Assembly: GCA_046566095.1 (NCBI GenBank)
Contig: JBKHXI010000083.1
Span: forward strand, 1 to 7,333
DNA: 7,333 bases
Direction: 5' to 3'
Source: CAMPJU01 sp046566095
Lineage (GTDB): Bacteria > Pseudomonadota > Gammaproteobacteria > Xanthomonadales > Xanthomonadaceae
Shown here: positions 1 through 6,199 of the stretch, one piece after another
Layout: each line of letters starts with the position of its first letter
Position numbering within the stretch: the first letter of the stretch is position 1
The notes under the pieces: model-generated
The model's input: only the letters and a program-made list of their open reading frames with translations
Told to the model about the DNA's origin: nothing
The model's database searches: none
Made by a program: the position numbers and the translations under genes

Positions 1-822
1 CTGCAGGCCTCGCTGCAGACCCCGGTGCTGGTCGATTTCTGGGCGGCCTGGTGCGGCCCCTGCAAGACCCTGGGCCCGATCCTGGAGAAGCTCGCCGCCG
101 AGTACAACGGCGCGTTCCGGCTGGCCAAGGTCGACGTCGACGCCGAGCAGCAGCTGGCCGGCGCCTTCCAGGTGCGCTCGATCCCGACCGTGTTCCTGGT
201 CAAGGACGGGCAGCTGGTCGACGGCTTCCCCGGCGCCCTCCCCGAGGGCCAGCTGCGCGAGTTCCTGAAGCACCACGGCATCGAGCCGGCGGCGCCCGGG
301 GACGCCGCCGACGCGCCGGCCCAGGACATCGCCCCGCCCCCGCCCGCCGACCCGCACGCCGAGGTGGTGCGCCTGCGCCACGCCGTGGCCGAGGCCCCGG
401 ACAAGGACGAGCTGAAGCTCGACCTGGCCCTGGCCCTGCTGCAGACCGGCGCCGCGCGCGAGGCCGAACAGCTGCTCGACGCCCTCCCCGCCAACCTGTC
501 CACCGACGAGCGCGCCCAGAAGGCGCGCGCGCGTCTGGGCTTCTCCGCGCTGCTGGCCGACGCGCCGCCGCCGGAGGTGCTGGAAGCGGCGATCGCCAGC
601 AACCCGGACGACCTGCAGGCGCGGCACCTGCTCGGGGTGCACCGGGTGGTCGGCGGCGACGCCGAGGCCGGCCTGGCGCAGTTCATCGAGATCCTGCAGC
701 GCGACCGCGACTTCGGCGACGGCCTGGCCCGGCAGCGGCTGATCGAGGCCTTCCGGATCGTCGAGGACCCCGAACTGGTCGGCCGCTACCGGCGCCGGAT
801 GTCCTCCCTGCTGCTGGTCTGA
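1..822 (+). CDS. cnoX: Thioredoxin-TPR chaperedoxin, CnoX/YbbN family (5' end missing)
   Basis: The reading frame is open from base 1 and ends in TGA, giving 273 residues; the true start lies left of the window. Residues 9-95 form a thioredoxin fold: strand VLVDFW, active site WCGPC with cysteines at window residues 18 and 21, and the cis-proline motif RSIPTVF with proline at residue 62. An Ala/Pro-rich linker (about 93-122) leads to an all-helical C-terminal half with TPR-like repeats. This architecture and length match the CnoX/YbbN family (E. coli protein about 284 residues), so only a short N-terminal piece should be missing. Family members hold unfolded proteins under oxidative stress and hand them to GroEL/DnaK in the cytoplasm. 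The E. coli protein lacks a full CXXC, whereas this one keeps it, so disulfide reductase activity is likely, as in the Caulobacter homologue. The next gene starts 189 bases later behind repeats, so co-transcription is doubtful. The family call is firm; the precise role is inferred. Confidence 0.9.
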   Translation: MQASLQTPVLVDFWAAWCGPCKTLGPILEKLAAEYNGAFRLAKVDVDAEQQLAGAFQVRSIPTVFLVKDGQLVDGFPGALPEGQLREFLKHHGIEPAAPGDAADAPAQDIAPPPPADPHAEVVRLRHAVAEAPDKDELKLDLALALLQTGAAREAEQLLDALPANLSTDERAQKARARLGFSALLADAPPPEVLEAAIASNPDDLQARHLLGVHRVVGGDAEAGLAQFIEILQRDRDFGDGLARQRLIEAFRIVEDPELVGRYRRRMSSLLLV

Positions 823-846
823 CGCCCAGAACGTGACCAACCGCCC

Positions 847-870
847 GCAGGAGCGGGCCTTGCTCGCGAT
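847..870 (+). repeat. REP element copy 1
   Basis: This is a 24-nt REP unit starting 25 bases after the chaperedoxin stop. It has the head GCAGGAGC (the other copies have GTAGGAGC), then a small hairpin GCGGGC-CTT-GCTCGC with one G-T wobble, then GAT. It shares its layout with 906-929 (opposite strand) and 3098-3121. Such units are typical of Pseudomonas and Xanthomonadaceae and are usually linked to RAYT transposases encoded elsewhere; none is seen here. Confidence 0.8.
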
Positions 871-905
871 GCCGCCCCGCAAACGCCGGATGCCTTGATC
901 CGCCG

Positions 906-929
906 ATCGCGCCCAAGGGGCGCTCCTAC
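906..929 (-). repeat. REP element copy 2 (inverted)
   Basis: Read on the minus strand this is GTAGGAGC followed by a hairpin GCGCCC-CTT-GGGCGC and GAT. It faces copy 1 across 35 bases, giving a REP doublet (BIME-like). The stem bases differ from those of copies 1 and 3 on both arms in a compensating way, while the head and CTT loop stay the same. Confidence 0.8.
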
Positions 930-934
930 GCGAT

Positions 935-967
935 GCGGGGCGATGGCCGCCCGCGCTATCGCCCCGC
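935..967. repeat. Long GC-rich hairpin upstream of the kinase gene
   Basis: The arms GCGGGGCGAT (935-944) and ATCGCCCCGC (958-967) are perfect reverse complements. The stem extends inward through a G-T wobble and two further pairs to 13 bp with a 7-nt loop. There is no T-run after either arm, so it is not a canonical intrinsic terminator. It sits next to REP copy 2, about 45 bases before the kinase start, and may be the tail of the REP doublet or an mRNA-stabilising structure. Confidence 0.65.
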
Positions 968-1011
968 GACAGCGCATCGTATGCTCGGGACGATCCGAGC
1001 CGACCGATGCG

Positions 1012-3069
1012 ATGACCGCCGAGCCCGACGACCTGCCGGCCGCCCCACCGGGCGACGACGAGCCCATGCCGCAGATCCCCGGCTACCGGCTGCTGCGCGT
1101 GCTCGGCCATGGCGGCATGTCCACCGTGTACCTGGCCGAGCAGGAGTCGCTGGGCCGCCAGGTCGCGGTCAAGGTGATGCTGCCCGAGGCGCTGGCCGAC
1201 GAGGTCAGCCGCCGCCGCTTCGAGAACGAGGCGCGCACGGTGGCGCGGCTGGAGCATCCGCACATCGTCGGCATCTTCGCGGTCGGGCGCACCGTCGACG
1301 ACCTGCCCTACTACGCCATGCCCTGCCTGCCGCGCGGCCACCTCGGCCAGCGCCGCTTCCACGAGGATCCGGACGGCGAGGCGACGATCGCCGCGATCCT
1401 GCGCGCGCTGCTGTCGGCGCTGGACTACGCCCATGCGCGCGGCGTGGTCCACCGCGACGTCAAGGCCGAGAACGTGCTGTTCGACGACGCCGGCCGGCCG
1501 CTGCTGGCGGACTTCGGCATCGCCCTGCGCAAGGGCCTGGGCCCGCGCGTGACCACCGCGGGCCTGGCCGTGGGCAGCACCGCCTACATGGCGCCGGAGC
1601 AGGCGCGCGGCGAGGAGGTCGACGGCCGCGCCGACCTGTACAGCGTCGGCGTGCTGGCCTGGGAAATGCTGACCGGGCAGCTGCCGTACATGGCCGGCGA
1701 CGCCCTGTCGATGGCGGTGATGCACGCCCAGGACCCGGTGCCGAAACTGCCGCCGGGGCTGCGCCACTGGCAGCGCTTCATCGACAAGGCCATGGCCAAG
1801 TCGCCCGGCCACCGCTTCCGCGACGCCGGGCAGATGCTCGAGGCGCTCGAACGCATCCGGCAGCGGCGCCCGGTGCCGGGCGCGGCGGCGCTGCGGCGCC
1901 TGGGCCGGCGCATCGGCCCGCCGCAGCGCTGGCCGCGCTGGGCTTGGGGGACGCTGGTGCTGGTGGCCGCGGCGGCGGTCGGCCTGGCCCTGCGGCAGGC
2001 GGGCCCGGGCGAAGCGGACTTTTTCCGTGCCACGCCGGCCGCGGCCGTGGTCGAAGACGCGCAGCCGGCCGCGGCCGGCGACGGCCCGCCCGCGCCCGCC
2101 GAACCCGCCCCTTCCCCGGCGCAGACCCTGCTCGACGCCGCCGCCGAACAGGTCGCCCAGCGCAACCTGACCCTGCCCGAGGGCGGCAATGCCTACGACA
2201 GCGTGCTCGCCGCGCACCAGGCCGATCCCGAGCATCCGCAGCTGGCCGAGACCGCCGACGCGGTGATCGCCGCGCTCGGCGCGGAGCTGGCCCGCCACCT
2301 GCGCGGCGGCAACCAGCGCCGCGCGGCCGACTACCACGAACGCGCCGCCACCCTGGCCGAACGCACCGGCCGCGGCGACGGCCCGGCCATGCGCAAGCTG
2401 CGCGCCGAGGCGCTGGCCGCGCTGGAGGCGCGGATCGCCGACGCCGCCCGGCGCTTCGACCGCGGCGGCGCCCAGGCGCTGGCCCGCCAGGCCGGCGACT
2501 ACGGCGCCGACGCCGCCGCCGTCGCGCGCCTGCGCGCCCGCGCCGACGCCATCCTGCAGCCGGGCGACCGGGTTCCCGGCGACCCGGCCGGCGCGGTTCT
2601 GGTCCGCGCCGGCAACGGCCTGTTCGCCGCCGCCCCGCGCGAGGTCAGCCGCGCCGACTACGGCCGCTTCGCCGCCGCCACCGGCCGCCCGGCCAGCCTG
2701 TGCCGGGAGCGCATCTCGCCGCTGCGGATCGTCGCCCCGCGCAGCTGGACCGCGCCCGGCTTCCCGCAGGGCCAGTCCGAACCGGTGGTCTGCGTGTCCT
2801 GGGCGGACGCGGACGCCTATGCCCGCTGGTTCAGCCAGCGAAGCGGCCACCGCTACCGGCTGCCCACGCCCGCCGAATGGCAGGCCTTGTCCGGCATCGC
2901 CGCCGGCAGCCCGCGCGCGGTGGCCGAATGGCTGCAGTCGTGCAGCGGCCCGGGCTGCCGCCAGCGGATCGTCGCCGGCGGTTCCTGGCGCAACTCCACC
3001 GGCTCGGAGTCGCGCGACGCCGACCGCGGCTACGACGACGTCGGCTTCCGCCTGGTCCGCGACCTGTAA
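1012..3069 (+). CDS. Transmembrane Ser/Thr protein kinase with C-terminal FGE-sulfatase-like domain
   Basis: This 685-residue protein is a Hanks-type kinase. Residues 26-285 carry all core motifs: glycine loop GHGGMSTVYLAE (32-43), K54 in VAVKV, E73 in helix C, HRDVKAEN with catalytic D149, K151 and N154, DFG at 167-169, and APE at 194-196 preceded by a Thr-rich activation loop (T181, T182, T190). A basic stretch (295-306) precedes one hydrophobic segment (about 311-328), which predicts a cytoplasmic kinase and a periplasmic C-terminus. An Ala/Pro-rich helical region (340-530) leads to an FGE-sulfatase-like domain (about 538-685) with VSWADADAYARWFS, YRLPTPAEWQAL, GGSW (656-659) and VGFRLVRDL. 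The catalytic cysteine pair of true formylglycine-generating enzymes, just after GGSW, is missing, so I infer a sensor or binding role. Cysteines 564, 594, 644 and 649 could form periplasmic disulfides. ATG 1012 is chosen because an upstream TTG at 895 would translate the REP and hairpin sequence; ATG 1066 is an alternative. No strong ribosome site is visible. Substrates are unknown. Confidence 0.9.
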   Translation: MTAEPDDLPAAPPGDDEPMPQIPGYRLLRVLGHGGMSTVYLAEQESLGRQVAVKVMLPEALADEVSRRRFENEARTVARLEHPHIVGIFAVGRTVDDLPYYAMPCLPRGHLGQRRFHEDPDGEATIAAILRALLSALDYAHARGVVHRDVKAENVLFDDAGRPLLADFGIALRKGLGPRVTTAGLAVGSTAYMAPEQARGEEVDGRADLYSVGVLAWEMLTGQLPYMAGDALSMAVMHAQDPVPKLPPGLRHWQRFIDKAMAKSPGHRFRDAGQMLEALERIRQRRPVPGAAALRRLGRRIGPPQRWPRWAWGTLVLVAAAAVGLALRQAGPGEADFFRATPAAAVVEDAQPAAAGDGPPAPAEPAPSPAQTLLDAAAEQVAQRNLTLPEGGNAYDSVLAAHQADPEHPQLAETADAVIAALGAELARHLRGGNQRRAADYHERAATLAERTGRGDGPAMRKLRAEALAALEARIADAARRFDRGGAQALARQAGDYGADAAAVARLRARADAILQPGDRVPGDPAGAVLVRAGNGLFAAAPREVSRADYGRFAAATGRPASLCRERISPLRIVAPRSWTAPGFPQGQSEPVVCVSWADADAYARWFSQRSGHRYRLPTPAEWQALSGIAAGSPRAVAEWLQSCSGPGCRQRIVAGGSWRNSTGSESRDADRGYDDVGFRLVRDL

Positions 3070-3097
3070 GCTCGCGCGACCCATCATCCGCTGATCC

Positions 3098-3121
3098 GTA
3101 GGAGCGGGCCTTGCCCGCGAT
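3098..3121 (+). repeat. REP element copy 3
   Basis: GTAGGAGC head, perfect 6-bp hairpin GCGGGC-CTT-GCCCGC, then GAT. It lies 28 bases after the kinase stop and 55 bases before the DUF502 start. It differs from copy 1 only at the second base (T for C) and in one stem base (C for T, turning the wobble into a Watson-Crick pair). Confidence 0.8.
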
Positions 3122-3164
3122 GGCGTTTCCCGCGAACCCGGCGCGCGGATGCGACGCGGCCGCA

Positions 3165-3170
3165 TACAAT
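3165..3170 (+). promoter_or_regulatory. -10-like hexamer TACAAT placed for a leaderless mRNA
   Basis: TACAAT differs from TATAAT at one position and is the only AT-rich hexamer in this GC-rich gap. It ends 6 bases before the ATG at 3177, so transcription starting about 7 bases downstream would begin at or within a base or two of the start codon. I see no convincing -35 box and no Shine-Dalgarno, which fits leaderless translation but does not prove it. Confidence 0.45.
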
Positions 3171-3176
3171 CCGCAC

Positions 3177-3860
3177 ATGCCACACCCCCGCTCCCTCGGC
3201 CGCCGCCTGCAGCGGCTGTTCCTCACCGGACTGCTGACCCTGCTGCCGCTGTGGCTGACCTGGGTGGTGCTGAAGTTCGTGTTCGCGCTGCTGTCGGACC
3301 TGAGCCGGCCCTGGGTCGGCCTGGTGAGCGGCCGCATCGCCGCGCGCAACCCCGCCTGGCAATGGGTCGCCGATCCCTGGGTGCAGACCGCGATGGCCCT
3401 GCTGGCCACGGTGGCGGTGATCCTGGCGGTCGGCTGGCTGGCGCGGCGGGTGGTCGGCCAGCAGGCGCTGCGCTGGTTCGAGGCGATCATCGGCCGGGTG
3501 CCGCTGGCCAGCACCGTCTACGGCAGCGCGCGCAAACTGCTCGACATCCTGCAGACCAAGCCGGGCAACACCCAGCGGGTGGTGCTGATCGACTTCCCGC
3601 ACCGCGAGATGAAGACCCTGGGCTTCGTCACCCGGGTGGTGCGCGAGCGCGGCACCGGGCGCGAGCTGGCGACGGTGTACGTGCCGACCACGCCCAACCC
3701 GACCTCCGGTTATCTCGAAATCGTGCCGGTCGAGAAGATGACGCCCACCGACTGGACCGTCGACCAGGCGATGAGCTTCATCATCTCCGGCGGTGCCGTC
3801 TCGCCCGACGAAATCCCGTTCACCCCACCACAGGCACCCGCCTCGTCCGAAAACCTGTAG
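3177..3860 (+). CDS. DUF502 family inner-membrane protein
   Basis: This 227-residue protein belongs to the DUF502 family, whose function is not established. The N-terminus is basic (RSLGRRLQR), followed by a long hydrophobic helix (about 15-40, with the family-typical LLTLLPLWLTW) and a second helix (about 69-88, MALLATVAVILAVGWL). Both are predicted to cross the inner membrane. The soluble part holds the family signatures: VPLASTVYGSARKLLD (108-123), a strand-rich FPHREMKTLGFVTRVV (140-155), VPTTPNPTSGYLEIVP (169-184) and a final SFIISGG (200-206). The tail after GG is short and Pro/Ser-rich. ATG 3177 is chosen because the family match begins there; an in-frame TTG at 3111 lies inside REP copy 3. 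There is no Shine-Dalgarno, and the nearby -10-like hexamer suggests a leaderless mRNA. The TAG stop lies inside the 3856-3928 palindrome. The family call is secure; any role in envelope function is speculation. Confidence 0.9.
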   Translation: MPHPRSLGRRLQRLFLTGLLTLLPLWLTWVVLKFVFALLSDLSRPWVGLVSGRIAARNPAWQWVADPWVQTAMALLATVAVILAVGWLARRVVGQQALRWFEAIIGRVPLASTVYGSARKLLDILQTKPGNTQRVVLIDFPHREMKTLGFVTRVVRERGTGRELATVYVPTTPNPTSGYLEIVPVEKMTPTDWTVDQAMSFIISGGAVSPDEIPFTPPQAPASSENL

Positions 3861-3928
3861 GAGCTGCGTAAGCTGCGACCCCGCGCACTCGGATCGGGTG
3901 CGGGGTCGCAGCTTACGCGGCTCCTACA
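3856..3928. repeat. Palindromic REP pair, 29-nt arms, overlapping the DUF502 stop
   Basis: Arms 3856-3884 and 3900-3928 are reverse complements at 28 of 29 positions; the single difference forms a G-T wobble, so the RNA can pair along its whole length around a 15-nt loop (3885-3899). Each arm starts with TGTAGGAGC and contains GTAAGCTGCGACCCCGC, a second REP subtype sharing the GTAGGAGC head with copies 2 and 3. The left head supplies the TAG stop of the DUF502 gene. No T-run follows, so it is more a 3'-end structure than a classic terminator. Confidence 0.85.
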
Positions 3929-4052
3929 AACCCAGCCCTGCATCGCGGGAACGGATACCTCGGATTGCCCACGTGACCTTCGGCCCATGCCCTCGCGGCG
4001 GGCGCGGGTAAGGCTCGGGGTACCCTGTCCGACCGCTCCCCGGAGACCCCGC

Positions 4053-5888
4053 ATGACCGTCCGCCCGCCGCGCTGCCTTGCGCTCGCCCTCGCCATCGGT
4101 ATCGCCCTCGCCGGCTGCGCCACCACCCCCGGCGCCACCGCGCCCGCGGGCCAGCCCGCCGTCGCCGGCTCGCCGGAGGCCGCCGCCAAGGCGCAGCGGC
4201 TGGATCGGCTGTACGAGCAGTACTGGGAGGAACTGCTGGAGCGCAACCCGCTGCAGGCCACCTTCCAGGGCGACCCGCGCTACAACGACCGGTTGCCGAA
4301 CTTCCTCACCGCCGAACACCGCGAGCGCAGCGAGGACTTCACCCGCAAGTGGCTGGCGCGGATCGAGGCGGTCGGCCCGCAGGGCCTCACCGGGCAGGAC
4401 CTGCTGAGCTACCAGATCTTCGTGCGCAACGCCAAGGACGCGCTGGAAGGCACCCGATTCCCCGGCTGGAAGCAGCCGATCAACCAGTTCTACAACCTGG
4501 CCTCGACCGTGGTGCAGCTGGGCTCGGGCACCAGCGCGCAGCCGTTCAAGACCGTGAAGGACTACGACAACTGGCGCAAGCGCGCGGCCAACATCCCGCC
4601 GATCTTCGACCAGGCCATCGCCAACATGCGCATCGGCATGGCCGACGGCGTGGTCCAGCCGCGGCCGTTGATGGAGAAGGTCATTCCCCAGCTCGACGCG
4701 CTGATCAAGCCCAGGGCCGAGGACACCCTGTTCTGGATGCCGATTCGGAACATGCCCGCCGACATCCCGGCCGCGGACAAGGCCCGCATCACCGCCGAAT
4801 ACCGCACGATGATCGAGGCCGAGCTGCTGCCTGCCTACCGCGAACTGCGCGCCTTCATCGCCGACGAGTACATGCCCGCCACCCGCACCACCCATGGCAT
4901 GGCCGCGCTTCCGGACGGCAAGGCCTGGTACGCCTACAACGCGCGCAACTCCACCACCACCGACCTGACGCCGGACCAGATCCACCGGATCGGCCTGGAC
5001 GAGGTCGCGCGCATCCACGGGTTGATCAAGACCGAGGTGATGGACGAGGTCGGCTTCAAGGGCAGCCTGCAGGAGTTCTTCGACTTCATGGAGAGCGACC
5101 CGCGCTTCCAGTTCGAGTCGGAGGAGGCGCTGCTGGCCTACTACCGCTCGCTGGAGGACAAGGTCAACGTCCACGTGCCCAAGCTGTTCTCGCTGACCCC
5201 GAAGGCAGGGTTCGAGATCCGCCCGGTCGAACCGTTCCGCGCGCAGTCGGCGGCCGGCGGCTCCTACATGCGTCCGAGCGAGGACGGCTCGCGCCCGGGC
5301 GTGTTCTACGTTAACACCTACGACCTGCCCTCGCGCCAGACCTGGGACGCCGAGGACCTGTTCCTGCACGAGGCGATCCCCGGCCACCACTTCCAGCTGG
5401 CGCTGCAGCAGGAACTGACCGGCCTGCCCAAGTTCCGCCGCTTCGGCGGCGAGACCGCCTTCAGCGAAGGCTGGGGGCTGTACTCCGAGTCGCTGGGCAA
5501 GGACCTGGGCCTGTACACCGACCCGTACAACTACTTCGGCTACCTGCAGAACGAACTGTGGCGCGCCATCCGCCTGGTCGTGGACACCGGCCTGCACAGC
5601 AAGGGCTGGACCCGCGAGCAGGTGATCGCCTACATGCTCGAGAACTCCGCCACCGCGGAGACCCCGGCGATCTCGGAGGCCGAGCGCTACATGGCCATCC
5701 CCGGCCAGGCGCTGGCCTACAAGATCGGCGAGCTCAAGATCCAGGAACTGCGGGCGAAGGCCGAGGCCGAACTCGGCCCGCGCTTCGACATCCGCGAGTT
5801 CCACGCGGAAGTGCTCAAGGACGGCTCGGTGCCGCTGGACGTGCTGGAGGACAAGATCGAGCGCTGGATCAAGTCGCAGAAGGGCTGA
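4053..5888 (+). CDS. DUF885 family lipoprotein, probable zinc metallohydrolase
   Basis: This 611-residue protein starts with a lipoprotein signal peptide: basic N-region (R4, R7), hydrophobic core (8-18) and lipobox LAGC with the lipidated cysteine at residue 22. Alanine follows it, so outer-membrane sorting with a periplasmic body is expected. The mature part matches the DUF885 family over its full length. Conserved motifs near the C-terminal third are HEAIPGHH (439-446), which resembles a zinc-binding HExxH with an insertion, and EGWGLYSE (472-479), which could supply the third ligand. Others are GVFYVNTYD, NELWRAIRLVVDTGLH, ATAETPAISEAERYMAIPGQALAYKIG, and a conserved C-terminal helix region. 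A peptidase or related hydrolase is likely, but the substrate is unknown. GGAGA (4042-4046), 6 bases before the ATG, is a good ribosome site and fixes the start; a longer in-frame form would bury the signal peptide. TACCCT (4021-4026) is a weak possible -10. The gene stands alone between a palindromic repeat and a non-coding gap. Confidence 0.9.
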   Translation: MTVRPPRCLALALAIGIALAGCATTPGATAPAGQPAVAGSPEAAAKAQRLDRLYEQYWEELLERNPLQATFQGDPRYNDRLPNFLTAEHRERSEDFTRKWLARIEAVGPQGLTGQDLLSYQIFVRNAKDALEGTRFPGWKQPINQFYNLASTVVQLGSGTSAQPFKTVKDYDNWRKRAANIPPIFDQAIANMRIGMADGVVQPRPLMEKVIPQLDALIKPRAEDTLFWMPIRNMPADIPAADKARITAEYRTMIEAELLPAYRELRAFIADEYMPATRTTHGMAALPDGKAWYAYNARNSTTTDLTPDQIHRIGLDEVARIHGLIKTEVMDEVGFKGSLQEFFDFMESDPRFQFESEEALLAYYRSLEDKVNVHVPKLFSLTPKAGFEIRPVEPFRAQSAAGGSYMRPSEDGSRPGVFYVNTYDLPSRQTWDAEDLFLHEAIPGHHFQLALQQELTGLPKFRRFGGETAFSEGWGLYSESLGKDLGLYTDPYNYFGYLQNELWRAIRLVVDTGLHSKGWTREQVIAYMLENSATAETPAISEAERYMAIPGQALAYKIGELKIQELRAKAEAELGPRFDIREFHAEVLKDGSVPLDVLEDKIERWIKSQKG

Positions 5889-6187
5889 ACCCAACCCAGC
5901 CCGGACCCTTCATCCCGCCCGCAGCGAGCAACCTGCATCCACCAAGCCGGCAATAGGGCCGCCCTGCCCTTCGCCCGTCATCCCGAGCGAAGCGAGGGAT
6001 CCGCTTCTGCCGACCAGGCGACCGGAGGCCGGCATTGCCGGTAGAACGACAGGCCCCAGCCCGCGGAGTTCAGGATGCCCCGAGCGATGCCGCTCACCCC
6101 AAGGCCGATACACGGCTGCAACCGATCCGTTTCCGATGATCAGCGACCGATCACCCTGCTGTTGCAGGAGGAGTCCATTCACAAATT
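5889..6187. other. Gene-free gap between the DUF885 and NYN genes
   Basis: I see no convincing gene on either strand; short open frames here run through repeat sequence and have no family signature. The gap holds a dispersed repeat (5977-6001), a small palindrome CCGGC-ATT-GCCGG (6029-6041), the pair TGATC/GATCA (6138-6154), and a 5-bp hairpin CCTGC-TGTT-GCAGG (6155-6168). The last lies downstream of the minus-strand NYN gene but has no T-run. Two convergent genes end into this gap, yet no classical intrinsic terminator is visible. Base composition drops toward the NYN gene in the last 60-70 bases. Confidence 0.55.
5977..6001. repeat. Dispersed intergenic repeat (GTCATCCCGAGCG type)
   Basis: The 25-nt stretch begins GTCATCCCGAGCG and ends CGAGGGATC, with ATCCC/GGGAT as complementary ends. 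I recognise this type as a common dispersed intergenic repeat of GC-rich proteobacterial genomes. Only one copy lies in the window, so its repeat status is from recognition and not from internal comparison. Confidence 0.5.
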
Positions 6188-6199
6188 GTTAGCACTCAG
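6188..6199. repeat. Left arm of the 12-bp inverted repeat bracketing the NYN gene
   Basis: GTTAGCACTCAG is the perfect reverse complement of 6752-6763. It overlaps the TGA stop of the minus-strand NYN gene (6196-6198). Its core TTAGCACTC equals the left half-site of the CIRCE heat-shock operator. Confidence 0.7.

Noticed and set aside
51..836. A 261-codon plus-strand frame overlapping the chaperedoxin
   Set aside because: Arg/Pro/Ala-rich shadow frame with no motif; the thioredoxin frame is unambiguous.
895..1011. N-terminal extension of the kinase from TTG 895
   Set aside because: It would translate REP copy 2 and the 935-967 hairpin into protein; the kinase domain begins shortly after ATG 1012.
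933..3101. A 722-codon plus-strand frame overlapping the kinase gene
   Set aside because: Arg/Ala/Gly/Pro-rich frame shadow of the kinase; it begins inside repeat sequence and has no domain signature.
3111..3176. N-terminal extension of the DUF502 protein from TTG 3111
   Set aside because: The codon lies inside REP copy 3, and the extra residues (with Cys, Asn and Pro) do not fit a DUF502 N-terminus.
3924..5894. A 656-codon open frame antisense to the DUF885 gene
   Set aside because: It mirrors the gene codon for codon in an antisense frame kept free of stops by the high GC3 bias. It is built of low-complexity Leu/Val/Arg/Gly and matches no family.
6188..6199. Integron attC or cassette recombination site around GTTAGCA
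   Set aside because: It fits the GTTRRRY core at only some positions, no paired RYYYAAC site lies at attC distance, and no integrase is present.
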